A stretch of 64,000 nucleotides of DNA from Candidatus Thermodiscus eudorianus (GCA_015521085.1 WAOW01000005.1:124001-188000); one strand, 5' to 3'; shown: positions 8,482 to 16,998, counted from the first letter of the stretch. Program-made: numbers and translations. Notes: generated by a model not told the origin, from the sequence alone.

Positions 8482-9523
8482 GGACTAGCAGAGCAGTCCT
8501 AGGCCTGCTAATCAGCGATCTCGCTATCAGAGTCCTAGATAGCTCGCCCCTCAGGAACCCATGCCAAAACGATACAGGTAGCCCAGTCAATATCTCTCTC
8601 CCAAGACCGGGCTTAGCTCTCTCCATAGCGTAGAGAAGCCTTCGTGATAAGATAGCCTCGGAGGCTATGTCCCGTATCGTGCTAGGATACTTACTGTTGA
8701 ATCCCTCCAGGCCCTCGGCTAGGATCTCCTTCGTCCTCAGAGCCGAGAGAAGAGCCATCCGGATACCCTCTCCCCCAGCGGAGTTTATCAGACCGCCAGC
8801 CTCGCCCAGCTTGACGACCCTCCCTCTGACTGGGTCAACCTTGGAGTAAACGGCTATTGGCGCAACCGACTCCTCTATGACTTCAGCATTACTCCCCAGC
8901 CTCTCCCTGACAATCGAGATAATATACCGTTTAACCTCGCTTATAGAAGCGCCCTTGACCCCGCCGCCCACATTAACAACTCCCCTACGGTTGCCCGGGA
9001 AAATCCACAGGATCCCCGATGAAGTAGTCTCGAATCGTAGCAGCGCAGTATCCTCGGGCCATGCATCGCTTTTCACGAGGGCTCTATAGGCCATTATCCA
9101 TGCGTTTCTGTTTGAGGAATGTGCGTAGGGGCCTCTAGCATCGACCACTACATGTCCTCCAACGCTTTCCGGCTTAACCTGCTTATAGACGACGTGTGCA
9201 CCCTCGCTCAAAGCCGCTTCTCTCAGGTAATCGACGAACCCGGCTTTATCGATAATGTACCACGCTGGACGGCTATGATCTATGTCAATAGTCTTCTCCC
9301 CGTCAATATCAATTATATGCCTCCTAACGATTCCAGTTATACTATTAGATCGGCGGAGCAGAGCTTCGTATTCTCTATTGACGACGACGGCGTCGCCACA
9401 AGGCTTTCGATAGGTTCTCTGGAAATCGTATCCTACAACGCGATAGCCCATAGAAGCCGCCATCCAGGAGAAAAGCGCGCCACTAGGCCCTAAACCGACG
9501 ACGACCACGTCAGATCCAGTCAA
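8453..9523 (-). CDS. geranylgeranyl reductase family FAD-dependent oxidoreductase
   Basis: A 356-residue flavoprotein with the N-terminal dinucleotide-binding motif GLGPSG (10-15) and the family signature KPCGDA near residues 39-44. A second FAD-contact region, GEAGGLINSAGGEGIR, lies near residue 240. In archaea this family reduces the double bonds of digeranylgeranylglycerolipids to saturated phytanyl chains or acts on other isoprenoids. It is somewhat shorter than typical lipid-acting members, so the exact substrate is open. The TTG start is supported by GGGAGTG five bases upstream. It is divergent from the gene at 9551. Confidence 0.85.
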   Translation of the reverse strand: MTGSDVVVVGLGPSGALFSWMAASMGYRVVGYDFQRTYRKPCGDAVVVNREYEALLRRSNSITGIVRRHIIDIDGEKTIDIDHSRPAWYIIDKAGFVDYLREAALSEGAHVVYKQVKPESVGGHVVVDARGPYAHSSNRNAWIMAYRALVKSDAWPEDTALLRFETTSSGILWIFPGNRRGVVNVGGGVKGASISEVKRYIISIVRERLGSNAEVIEESVAPIAVYSKVDPVRGRVVKLGEAGGLINSAGGEGIRMALLSALRTKEILAEGLEGFNSKYPSTIRDIASEAILSRRLLYAMERAKPGLGREILTGLPVSFWHGFLRGELSRTLIARSLISRPRTALLVLRALLSSQA

Positions 9524-9550
9524 TTATCCACTCCCATAACTTCCTGGTGC

Positions 9551-10024
9551 GTGGTGAAGGGAGTTAAAGCCTCCAACCAATACAAGTGCTCGGAGGGCCT
9601 GCAGGGATTGGCTAGATTAGAGCTTCCAGTAGAGGCTACGAAAAGCGTATCGGGGCTGCATGCGGCCAGGGCAGTTGTAGTCCTTATACATAGTGATGGC
9701 TCCGCGGAAATAGTTTCAAAACCAGCCATACAGGGCCGTGGTACGTATAAGAGAGGAGTAGCTGGTGTAGTAAAACTGGAGGTCCCCCGGGGGTCTCTGG
9801 TGGTTCATGCATGGCTAATCCTAAACTCTAGGGGGCATATCAAGGGGTTATTCAAGGTTTTTAATGATGAAGGAGAACTAGTTCTGGAAGCCCGTTTAGC
9901 TAAAAGAAAAATCAGGAGGCTTAGAGGAGACCCCAAGTATGCTTGGTCTATAGAGAAGGCTCTAGAGGTGCTTGGTCTATCAAAGCATGTTAGAAGATAC
10001 AACTGGAACACAGGTGTAGAGTAG
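9551..10024 (+). CDS. unknown protein coupled to the SftH-type helicase
   Basis: A 157-residue protein that I do not recognise. The N-terminal 115 residues are rich in beta strands. A basic segment, AKRKIRRLRGDPKYAW, follows near 117-132 and could bind nucleic acid. Two adjacent GTG codons (9551, 9554) can serve as start. It ends two bases before the helicase start, so the two are almost certainly cotranscribed and translationally coupled. A role as helicase partner is inference from position only. Confidence 0.7.
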   Translation: MVKGVKASNQYKCSEGLQGLARLELPVEATKSVSGLHAARAVVVLIHSDGSAEIVSKPAIQGRGTYKRGVAGVVKLEVPRGSLVVHAWLILNSRGHIKGLFKVFNDEGELVLEARLAKRKIRRLRGDPKYAWSIEKALEVLGLSKHVRRYNWNTGVE

Positions 10025-10026
10025 GA

Positions 10027-12318
10027 GTGTCAATCAACGAGGTAAGCCAAGAACTCAGAGACCTGATAGCCCGGTTAGACCTAGCCGCGAAGCGTCAAAA
10101 GGGTAGCATAATCCACGTTGAGGTAGAGACCAGCAGCGGCTCAGACAAGCTTGTCAGCCTTGAGGAAGTGGATATGACGCCTCAACTCAAAAGGGCTCTA
10201 AGAGCTTATGGTATAGAGAAGCTATACTCCTTCCAACGCGATGCACTCGAAACTTATAGATCGGGCAACGATATGGTGATCGTAGCTGGCACGGGTACTG
10301 GCAAGACAGAGGCGTTCATGATACCACTCCTAGACGATATGCTGCGTCGAGGCGAGGATATTGCTAGGCCCTACGCCATAATCTCTTATCCGACCAAAGC
10401 GCTTGCAAGGGACCAGTACATTAGGATGAAGAGGCTGGCCGAGGGGCACCTAGGCTACCATGTCGCGGTTCTGGACGGTGACACTCCAAGCGGAGAACGA
10501 GACAAGATATATTCCGAGCCACCCCATATACTAGTAACAAACCCGGATATGCTACACTATGGCTTGATACACTCGTCTAGGATAAAGAGGCTAGTCTCAA
10601 GGGCGAGCATACTAGTCCTCGACGAGATGCACGTATACCGCGGCGTGTTTGGAACCCACGTAAAATGGGTTCTCTATAGGCTCGAAAAGATAACAGGAGA
10701 GCTTAGACATATCGGCGCAGGCGCGACCATAGGAAATCCCAGGGAGCTAGGCGAGAGACTATTCGGCTCGACGCCGAAGATAGTAGAGGGTCCAAGGAGA
10801 AGGAAGGGAACAGCTATACACGTCCTAGTAAACGTAGGATCCGGGAGTAGATGGAGCCTCGCAGCGTCTATAATAGGATTGCTAGTCCGTATGGGGCTAA
10901 AGACCCTAGCCTTTGTCGACAGCCAACAAATGGCAGAGCTTGTAGCCAGGATAACCAGGAAAAGCGTCGGGGTCAAAGTAGGGGTTCATAGAGCCGGGCT
11001 ACCCAGCGACTACAGGAAAAAGATTGAGGACGAGTTCCGCAACGGCAGCCTTATGGCAATAGTTGCAACTCCCACAATGGAGCTAGGCGTAGATATAGGG
11101 GATTTAGACGCCGTCCTAATGGTTAACTTGCCGCATAGCTTCTCAAGCTATCTACAAAGGGCTGGTAGGGCTGGTAGACGCGACAGACCGGGCATAGTAA
11201 TAACATTGCTAGGAGACAACCCCATTGAGTCCTACTTCGCTAGGAGGCCGAGGGAATTCTTCTCGCAGGAGCCAGATCCAAGTTATATCGAACCCTCTAA
11301 CAGAGAGGTAGCGAAGCTCCACTTGGTAGCTCTAGCAATGCAAGAGGGATTCGTCAACCCGGAGTCGCTCCCCATGGAGCTGAGAAGCGTCGTGAAAGAG
11401 GTGGAGAAGCTGGGCCTGCTCAAGAATGCTAAGGATAAAATCTATCCTGACTGGAGCAGGGCTAGGATATTCGTCGAGAAACACGGCGGGTTACGGAGCG
11501 TTGGAATACGGGTCTCTATAGTCGAGCAGGGCAAAAAGATTGGCTATAGAGACCTGCCTCCCGCCCTATACGACCTGTATCCCGGGGCAATCTACTATCA
11601 TATGGGCCGCTCCTACCTATCGGTTAAACTCGACCTAGAGAGAATGATAGCCGAGGTGAGAAGGCTTGGAGCAGATGTTAATTTCTACACAAAGCCGCTC
11701 TACACAGTGGACGTAACGGAGATAATACCCCTGGAATCCAGGCAGATAGGGCCATTGAAACTAGTTTATGCCGACGTAAAACTAGTAGTTATAGTAAGCG
11801 GATACATCGTCAGAGAGGAATATACGGGGAGAAAGCTCTACACGATGGACTACAAGGAACCACTAACATGGTCATATTACACAAAAGCCCTTGTAACAAG
11901 ATACCCCAACCCGGGAATATCTAGCCCGGTAGCCTTGATCAGCGGATACCACGCGCTAGAACACGCACTCATATCGGCGGCTAAACCAGTGGTGGGTGCA
12001 GCTGAAACGGATCTAGGAGGGGTGAGTTATCCCTCAGGCCACATAGTAATCTACGACTCGGTGCCCGGGGGCCACGGCGCTGCCAGACTAGTCTACGAGA
12101 GGCTAGAGAGGATACACGAGGTAACCGAGAAAATCCTGGTAGAATGCGATTGCGAGGACGGGTGTCCGAAATGCGTGTTCAGTCCCTACTGCGGTAACAA
12201 CAACCAGTTTCTATCGAGGACTAATGCCTACAGAATACTAAGGCATGTATTCGAGTTAGAAAGGCGTGGAGTAACCAGAGTCAGTGAAGCAAGAATCGAA
12301 GGAAAGCCGATCGCCTAG
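10027..12318 (+). CDS. SF2 DNA helicase with C-terminal zinc-binding domain (SftH/MrfA/YprA type)
   Basis: A 763-residue superfamily 2 helicase of the COG1205 type. Visible motifs are Walker A AGTGTGKT (87-94), DEMH box (about 199-202), GAGATIGNP as motif III, and RAGRAGRRDRPG as motif VI near 378-389. The C-terminus holds the DUF1998-type cysteine cluster CDCEDGCPKC...YC (about 708-723), the probable zinc site. Relatives are 3'-5' DNA helicases: archaeal SftH, bacterial MrfA in mitomycin-damage repair, and eukaryotic Hrq1. Start GTG 10027 follows the unknown upstream gene by two bases. A DNA repair role is inferred from the family. Confidence 0.92.
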   Translation: MSINEVSQELRDLIARLDLAAKRQKGSIIHVEVETSSGSDKLVSLEEVDMTPQLKRALRAYGIEKLYSFQRDALETYRSGNDMVIVAGTGTGKTEAFMIPLLDDMLRRGEDIARPYAIISYPTKALARDQYIRMKRLAEGHLGYHVAVLDGDTPSGERDKIYSEPPHILVTNPDMLHYGLIHSSRIKRLVSRASILVLDEMHVYRGVFGTHVKWVLYRLEKITGELRHIGAGATIGNPRELGERLFGSTPKIVEGPRRRKGTAIHVLVNVGSGSRWSLAASIIGLLVRMGLKTLAFVDSQQMAELVARITRKSVGVKVGVHRAGLPSDYRKKIEDEFRNGSLMAIVATPTMELGVDIGDLDAVLMVNLPHSFSSYLQRAGRAGRRDRPGIVITLLGDNPIESYFARRPREFFSQEPDPSYIEPSNREVAKLHLVALAMQEGFVNPESLPMELRSVVKEVEKLGLLKNAKDKIYPDWSRARIFVEKHGGLRSVGIRVSIVEQGKKIGYRDLPPALYDLYPGAIYYHMGRSYLSVKLDLERMIAEVRRLGADVNFYTKPLYTVDVTEIIPLESRQIGPLKLVYADVKLVVIVSGYIVREEYTGRKLYTMDYKEPLTWSYYTKALVTRYPNPGISSPVALISGYHALEHALISAAKPVVGAAETDLGGVSYPSGHIVIYDSVPGGHGAARLVYERLERIHEVTEKILVECDCEDGCPKCVFSPYCGNNNQFLSRTNAYRILRHVFELERRGVTRVSEARIEGKPIA

Positions 12319-12353
12319 GTAAGGGGAAAAAGAGGCTAATGAGTGACGCGGGA

Positions 12354-13073
12354 CTACTCTGCTAGGAGCTTCTCGGGCTTCTTAGCGGCTCTCTCTATGA
12401 AGCCCCTAGCTAGGTTCTTCTCCTCTTCGCTGGCGTTGTCGTCCCAGCAGAACCACCAGTCCTTGCATTTGAACTGCTTCATCCTCTCCATCGCCTCGCT
12501 GTAGGTGCCTGGCGGTGGTACTATGAGCTTGTCGCCTATGATCTCGTTGTTAGGCCAGTTGGCTGGCACGGCTCTGCCGTACTTGTCGCTGATCTGTAGC
12601 GCAGTCACTATCCTTAAGATCTCGTCTATTAGCCTTCCGAGCTCCAGCGGGTAGTAGAGTATCGTCCTTATGACACCTTTATCGTCAACCACGAACACGG
12701 CCCTGACGGTGTGAGTACTGCTCTCGGCATGGAGGAGACCTAGCTTCTTGGCGACATTGCCCTGTGGGTCCGCGATTATTGGGAAGGGAACCTTCACTCC
12801 TAGCTCCTTCTCTATCCACTCCTTCCACTTGATATGGCTGAAGTTGCTGTCAACGCTGAGCCCTATGAGTTCGGTGTTCAGCTTCTTGAAGTCCTCGTAT
12901 CTTAGGGAGAAGGCTACGAACTCGGTTGTACATACTGGCGTGAAGTCTGCAGGGTGGCTGAATAGCACGAACCATTTGCCCTTGAAGGCGTCTGGCAGCT
13001 TCACGACTCCGTGGTCGGTGACGACTTCCATCTCGGGGAACTTCTCTCCTATGAGTGGGATTTCTCCGGGCAT
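12354..13073 (-). CDS. peroxiredoxin, archaeal Prx6-like thiol peroxidase
   Basis: A 239-residue peroxiredoxin reducing hydrogen peroxide and alkyl hydroperoxides. The peroxidatic cysteine is C48 in PVCTTEF. Two C-terminal cysteines in CKDWWFC (203 and 209) match the arrangement of the Aeropyrum thioredoxin peroxidase, which forms a decameric ring. The frame opens with GTG 13082, but AGGGTGAG sits six bases before ATG 13073, giving [10 protein letters not shown] as in relatives. It is monocistronic behind a promoter with a large inverted repeat, suggesting redox-controlled expression. Confidence 0.95.
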   Translation of the reverse strand: MPGEIPLIGEKFPEMEVVTDHGVVKLPDAFKGKWFVLFSHPADFTPVCTTEFVAFSLRYEDFKKLNTELIGLSVDSNFSHIKWKEWIEKELGVKVPFPIIADPQGNVAKKLGLLHAESSTHTVRAVFVVDDKGVIRTILYYPLELGRLIDEILRIVTALQISDKYGRAVPANWPNNEIIGDKLIVPPPGTYSEAMERMKQFKCKDWWFCWDDNASEEEKNLARGFIERAAKKPEKLLAE

Positions 13074-13088
13074 GTCTCTCACCCTAGC

Positions 13089-13115
13089 ACTTATCCGAAA
13101 TAGCTTCGGATAAGT
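13089..13115. promoter_or_regulatory. inverted repeat, candidate operator of the peroxiredoxin gene
   Basis: Two perfect 11-base arms, ACTTATCCGAA (13089-13099) and its complement (13105-13115), flank a 5-base spacer. The repeat begins six bases downstream of the minus-strand TATA box (13121-13129) and covers the expected transcription start near 13100, ending 16 bases before the ATG. Two turns of dyad symmetry over the start site is the geometry of a dimeric repressor. A leader hairpin is less likely because the start falls inside the repeat. Confidence 0.7.
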
Positions 13116-13120
13116 ACTTG

Positions 13121-13129
13121 TATTTAAGT
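13121..13129 (-). promoter_or_regulatory. TATA box for peroxiredoxin
   Basis: On the minus strand this reads ACTTAAATA-type sequence, about 50 bases before the ATG, placing transcription start near 13100, inside the inverted repeat. Confidence 0.55.
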
Positions 13130-13240
13130 TTCACTATGTATCCACACACCTGTATGAAATCATTAAAAAGATAAAGACTCTGACGCACACTATTATATTG
13201 TACAATTGCGCTGGCACTGTGGAACACGGCTAAGAGAATC

Positions 13241-13249
13241 CTAATAAAC
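13241..13249 (+). promoter_or_regulatory. TATA box for tRNA-Gly
   Basis: CTAATAAAC lies about 33 bases before the mature tRNA 5' end, predicting a start near 13270 with a short 5' leader to be removed by RNase P. Confidence 0.45.
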
Positions 13250-13277
13250 CCCGGAGATCGATCAAGGAACAAAGGGA

Positions 13278-13356
13278 GCGGCGGTCGTCTAGCCTGGACT
13301 AGGACGCCGGCCTGCCAAGCCGGAGGTCCCGGGTTCAAATCCCGGCCGCCGCACCA
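13278..13356 (+). tRNA. tRNA-Gly (anticodon GCC), CCA encoded
   Basis: A full cloverleaf can be folded. The acceptor stem GCGGCGG (13278-13284) pairs with CCGCCGC (13346-13352). The anticodon stem CCGGC/GCCGG frames the loop CTGCCAA with anticodon GCC, and the T arm CCGGG-TTCAAAT-CCCGG is canonical. The discriminator A (13353) is followed by a genomically encoded CCA (13354-13356). No intron is present. All stems are GC-rich, as expected in a hyperthermophile. Confidence 0.97.
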
Positions 13357-13411
13357 GGCTCCTATCCTAACTCTATAGAAACACCGATACTCCTAGAGAG
13401 TTAATATCACG

Positions 13412-13437
13412 GTTCGTTACTTCTTCCAGCAACGAAC
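13412..13437. repeat. short inverted repeat between tRNA-Gly and the kinase-like gene
   Basis: Arms GTTCGTT (13412-13418) and AACGAAC (13431-13437) with a 12-base loop. It lies just downstream of a TATA-like GTTAATATC near 13400 and before the TTG at 13458, so it is either a protein-binding site or a leader hairpin. A tRNA terminator is less likely because no T tract follows. Confidence 0.35.
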
Positions 13438-13457
13438 AATCGAGATGGGGGGTAGTA

Positions 13458-14135
13458 TTGACGGGGGCTGGCCTAGTGCCGAGTGATCTAGGTCGGGAGC
13501 TGATGGTTACTCTTCTCTTAGGCCTATACGCTTTGTTTGTGGTCTTCGCCACTAAGTACACGTACAGATACTTCATTGGAAAAGGTCTCCCCCATAACGT
13601 TGCCATATACTATAACCGGAAGATAATCCATATAATGGCGGGAGGCGTTATCGCGCTGCTCACGCCAGTACTCTACTCGACACCACTTCTACCAGCGCTG
13701 GCAGCTCTAGCACTCGGGGGCTTCCTCTACTATTTCCATAGAAGGGGCAAGTTGCTCTACTGGTTTCAGACTAGAGATAACATGTACGAGGTCAATTTTA
13801 CCATAGCCTGGGGTATAAGCTTATTCATATTGTGGATCATCCTTGGGGATCCCCGCTTAGCAGTTCTTCCAGCGCTCTTCATAGCCTTCGGCGACGCGGT
13901 AACGGGAGTTGTGAGGAACTATCTCTTCGCCAGAAGGACGAAACACTGGTTGGGTAACGTGGCCATGGCCCTGGTAGTGGTTCCACTAGGACTCATATAT
14001 GGCGGGCTCATGGGTGGCCTCGCAGGAGTTATATCGAGTTTCGTCGAAAGGTATGAGTTCGGGCCTATCGACGATAACCTATTGATTGCACTGGCCTCCT
14101 CACTAATACTATTGTCTGCGGGCCTGGCCAGCTAA
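13458..14135 (+). CDS. dolichol/phytol kinase-like membrane protein
   Basis: A 225-residue polytopic membrane protein of the CTP-dependent polyprenol kinase family (SEC59/VTE5 type). Family markers are RKIIHIMAG near residue 54, AFGDAVTGVVRN near 142, KHWLGN near 161 and a terminal FVERYEFGPIDDN. About six to seven hydrophobic segments are seen. It probably phosphorylates dolichol or another isoprenoid alcohol in the membrane, supplying carriers for surface glycosylation. Start TTG 13458 is preceded by GGGGGGTAG. The exact alcohol substrate cannot be told. Confidence 0.8.
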   Translation: MTGAGLVPSDLGRELMVTLLLGLYALFVVFATKYTYRYFIGKGLPHNVAIYYNRKIIHIMAGGVIALLTPVLYSTPLLPALAALALGGFLYYFHRRGKLLYWFQTRDNMYEVNFTIAWGISLFILWIILGDPRLAVLPALFIAFGDAVTGVVRNYLFARRTKHWLGNVAMALVVVPLGLIYGGLMGGLAGVISSFVERYEFGPIDDNLLIALASSLILLSAGLAS

Positions 14136-14137
14136 CC

Positions 14138-14146
14138 ATTTATAAC
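14138..14146 (+). promoter_or_regulatory. rps15: TATA box for the rps15 operon
   Basis: ATTTATAAC, 66 bases before the TTG start of rps15, right after the preceding gene's stop. It predicts a leader of roughly 45 bases. Confidence 0.5.
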
Positions 14147-14211
14147 CTACAGGGGCTAGCTCAACAAACCTATGGGAGAGACGGGGAGGCAAAGACTCGG
14201 GTGGTAATGGA

Positions 14212-14670
14212 TTGAATAAGAAGAGAGAGAAGGGACGTTCGCACTCTACACGGCCAGCTAGACCCACAGTGCCGTCATGGATAATCTACACGCCGGAGGA
14301 GATAGAGGGTATAATAGAGGAGCTAGCGAAGAAGGGCTATGGGCCTAGCATGATAGGAATAATCCTTAGAGACCAGTTCGGTATACCACTAGCCAAGCCA
14401 CTTCTCGGGAAAAAGGTAACACGCGTCTTGAAGGAAAAGGGGGTAGCTCCACCGCTACCAGAAGACTTAATGACGCTCATAAGGAAAGCCGTCAACTTAA
14501 GGAGGCATCTATCCGAGCATCCTAAGGACTTCAACGCTAAAAAGGGGCTTCTCGACCTGGAGTCGAAGATAAGGAGGCTCGTGAAATACTACAAGAAGAG
14601 GGGCGTGCTTCCTCCAGAATGGACCTATAGCCCCGAGAGGGCAAAGCTCCTGGTAGCAGAGTACAGCTAG
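14212..14670 (+). CDS. rps15: 30S ribosomal protein S15 (uS15)
   Basis: A 152-residue archaeal/eukaryotic-type S15 that binds 16S rRNA helices in the platform of the small subunit. The conserved archaeal N-terminal domain ([37 protein letters not shown]) precedes the bacterial-like core with [25 protein letters not shown] seven bases before TTG 14212 sets the start. It leads the S15, RecJ-like, Pcc1, S3Ae gene string known from many archaea. Confidence 0.96.
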   Translation: MNKKREKGRSHSTRPARPTVPSWIIYTPEEIEGIIEELAKKGYGPSMIGIILRDQFGIPLAKPLLGKKVTRVLKEKGVAPPLPEDLMTLIRKAVNLRRHLSEHPKDFNAKKGLLDLESKIRRLVKYYKKRGVLPPEWTYSPERAKLLVAEYS

Positions 14671-14723
14671 CTTAAACCCATTATATCCCTAATCCGATAC
14701 TCTTCCCCTCTCGGTAGAGGGTA

Positions 14724-15998
14724 GTGTTAAAACTATCACTTGAGCCGGACAAGTCCCTAGAGAGAACGCTTCCAGCAGCTGCGCGGCAATTGGAGAGGCT
14801 GGTGGAGGAGGGAATCAGCGAAGGCATAGTGAGGGTTCGTGTGTATCCGAGGCCTGAGTCTATACTTTCCTCGATACCCATCCTAGCGGTTTTAGGCTCA
14901 TTCGGAATAAGACCGATATACAAGGTCTCTGTCAGACCACCGCCTAGAATAGACACGCCGACGGTCGTAATAGGATATAATAACCCCTCCTATAAGTCTT
15001 CGGAGATATCGTCCATGTTACTCTCCATATCCCACGTTGCGGAGACCCCTCCACCGCCAGGCGCAACATACGTGACAGGACAGGGGAGCCTGCCAGCGAT
15101 CCTGGGACTAATATTCACATCGACAGGCGGAACCTACAGCAGGAGAGAACACCTACTACTCTTGCTGGCAGGAGCGTACTGGGGGAGCTACATCAAGAAG
15201 ACGGGGAAAATGCATGGACTAGATAGAATATTTTATGAGGCATTAATTGAAGCTGGCCTGAACTTAGAGGTGGTTAACACCCTCAAGGTCTACAAGCCCG
15301 GGACGCATACGATATGCGAAGGTATAGCTAGCACCTTAGACCCCTATTATCCGGGGCTAACGGGTGCCGGCGAGCACTGTATTGAGTTGTTGCAGGGTAA
15401 CGGGGCCGGCGAGTACACGAGCAGGGTGGCCGCTACTCTAAAGAGAGACGAGTTAGAGAGGATAGCATTAATTATATTGTCATATATAAGGGAATACACT
15501 GGTAGGGATGTGGATGTAGGAGAGTATATTTCAGGGCTGGTAACATCCAAGACTCTAAACTATGATCCAAGACTCAGATCGAACAGTATACTCTATGCTA
15601 TGGACTCCAGAGGGGATTACTCGCTACCACTATCTCTGGCAACACGCCTAGAAGACCTGGTAGAATCGCTAGAAAACCACCATTTAAGCGTATCCAAGCC
15701 TTTCGCGGACTTCATAGAGGACGCCAGGCTGATAAAGACTAGGATACAACCATGGATCCGTGGATACAAGGTTAATCTAGCAGAGGGTATATCGCCGTTA
15801 TTCGCCTGGAGGGCGCTAAGGTACAAGGGTCGGGTGAACGAAGCGATACTCCTCTTCGAAGACGGAGACACGCTATGCGCCTCTACGCTACAGGTAGAAG
15901 AGGCGCTAGGATACGGCGAATCCCGTAAGCTAGTCGAGGTAAAGGCCGCGCATGAGGAGGGTCTAAGGCTATGCGTGAAAGAGAGTGTAACGCGGTGA
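14724..15998 (+). CDS. divergent RecJ/Cdc45-like protein (lacks DHH)
   Basis: A 424-residue protein whose similarity is too weak to recognise by sequence alone, but its position between rps15 and pcc1-rps3ae is that of the archaeal RecJ-like (GAN/Cdc45) gene. No DHH, GGGH or clustered metal-binding aspartates are visible, so it is probably not a nuclease. Crenarchaeal Cdc45/RecJdbh proteins are known to be catalytically inactive partners of GINS and MCM in the replicative helicase. GTG 14724 is the start. The stop overlaps the pcc1 start as GTGA. The family is inferred mainly from gene order. Confidence 0.6.
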   Translation: MLKLSLEPDKSLERTLPAAARQLERLVEEGISEGIVRVRVYPRPESILSSIPILAVLGSFGIRPIYKVSVRPPPRIDTPTVVIGYNNPSYKSSEISSMLLSISHVAETPPPPGATYVTGQGSLPAILGLIFTSTGGTYSRREHLLLLLAGAYWGSYIKKTGKMHGLDRIFYEALIEAGLNLEVVNTLKVYKPGTHTICEGIASTLDPYYPGLTGAGEHCIELLQGNGAGEYTSRVAATLKRDELERIALIILSYIREYTGRDVDVGEYISGLVTSKTLNYDPRLRSNSILYAMDSRGDYSLPLSLATRLEDLVESLENHHLSVSKPFADFIEDARLIKTRIQPWIRGYKVNLAEGISPLFAWRALRYKGRVNEAILLFEDGDTLCASTLQVEEALGYGESRKLVEVKAAHEEGLRLCVKESVTR

Positions 15999-16222
15999 TA
16001 GAGGTTAGGACTAGCGACGCCATCCATCTAGCTAGCGCGCTTCAACCGGACAATCTCGCAGCCCCACCCCATGTTGCTGTGAGCTGTACGGCCGAGGGAA
16101 TCTATCTCGTATGCAGGGTAACTGTATGGGGTTGCGAGGATCCGAAGAGGATACTGACTCTGAGAAACACTATCGACGACCTGTTTTATTCTCTAAAGGC
16201 CGCGCTTGAGGCGGTAAGCTAA
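15995..16222 (+). CDS. pcc1: KEOPS complex subunit Pcc1-like
   Basis: A 75-residue protein of the Pcc1/CTAG fold, a small dimerisation subunit of KEOPS, which makes the t6A modification of tRNA. The strand-helix pattern runs from IEVRTSDAIHLASAL to DPKRILTLRNTIDDLFYSLK, with the typical C-terminal R-x-x-x-(N/S)-x-x-x-x helix. GTG 15995 overlaps the stop of the preceding gene by three bases. An ATG at 15971 would extend it by eight residues but lacks support. A second Pcc1-like gene lies at 29385. Confidence 0.8.
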   Translation: MIEVRTSDAIHLASALQPDNLAAPPHVAVSCTAEGIYLVCRVTVWGCEDPKRILTLRNTIDDLFYSLKAALEAVS

Positions 16223-16238
16223 TATGCAGTAACAATAC

Positions 16239-16246
16239 CTTTAAAC
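16239..16246 (+). promoter_or_regulatory. TATA box for rps3ae
   Basis: CTTTAAAC, 57 bases before the ATG of rps3ae, suggests that S3Ae can be transcribed separately from the rps15 operon. Confidence 0.5.
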
Positions 16247-16295
16247 TCGGGCTAGAGCAACACCCACCGGAAGTCGCTGAGGCTGGTGGATACGA

Positions 16296-16952
16296 ATGGC
16301 AAGGAGGAGGCGTGGAAGGCCTACCGGGGATACGTGGAGGCTTAAGAAATGGTACACGGTTGTGGCTCCCCCGCTCTTCGGGGAGGCGCCACTGGGGATT
16401 ACTCCGGCGGACGATCCCGACAAGCTGATAGGTAGGGTCATGGAAGTTACTCTTTTCGATATCACGGGAGACTACGCCCACGTCCACATAAAGCTATACT
16501 TCCAGATAGTAAAGGTCGAAGGAGAAACAGCGTATACGAGATTCAAGGGGCACGAGCTGCTCCGAGATTATATAAGGAGCCTCACTAGGAGGAAAAGCAG
16601 TAAGATAACCGGCATCTTCGATGTATGGACCAAGGACGGCTATGGGCTAAGGGTGACTGCGATGGTCTTCACTAGATACCGGTGCAAGAGTAGCCAGAAG
16701 AAGCTTATCCGGAAGAGGATGAAGGAGATTATAGAGAAAAGGGCTTCTGAGTCGTCGCTAGACGAGTTCATACAAGCAATGGTATTCAGCGACCAAGAAG
16801 GAAGCCTCGCCCAAGAGATAGACGAGGCTGCTAGGAAAATCTATGCAATAAGAAAGGTGGAGATAGCCAAGTCGAAGCTACTCTGGGTTCCGGGAGCAGA
16901 GGGCCCCGAGAAGGCTGTTGTCATCTCCCCAATACAGTTAAGAGCCAGGTAG
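16296..16952 (+). CDS. rps3ae: 30S ribosomal protein S3Ae (eS1)
   Basis: A 218-residue eS1 protein of the small-subunit platform. It is recognisable by DTWRLKKWYTVVAPPLFGE at the N-terminus, followed by the central DVWTKDGYGLRVTAMVFT segment and the helical C-terminal half. Length fits archaeal members. The start ATG 16296 is preceded by GCTGGTGGA. It closes the S15-RecJ-Pcc1-S3Ae string. Confidence 0.96.
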   Translation: MARRRRGRPTGDTWRLKKWYTVVAPPLFGEAPLGITPADDPDKLIGRVMEVTLFDITGDYAHVHIKLYFQIVKVEGETAYTRFKGHELLRDYIRSLTRRKSSKITGIFDVWTKDGYGLRVTAMVFTRYRCKSSQKKLIRKRMKEIIEKRASESSLDEFIQAMVFSDQEGSLAQEIDEAARKIYAIRKVEIAKSKLLWVPGAEGPEKAVVISPIQLRAR

Positions 16953-16998
16953 CACCACCTCCACAAGCCCAGGCGGTTCCAGAGGGAGCATCTCCAGA

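Noticed and set aside
14207-14215. Two-codon upstream ORF (ATG GAT TGA) overlapping the rps15 start
   Set aside because: The GGTGG site is only two bases from this ATG but seven from TTG 14212, so the TTG is the real start and the mini-ORF is chance.
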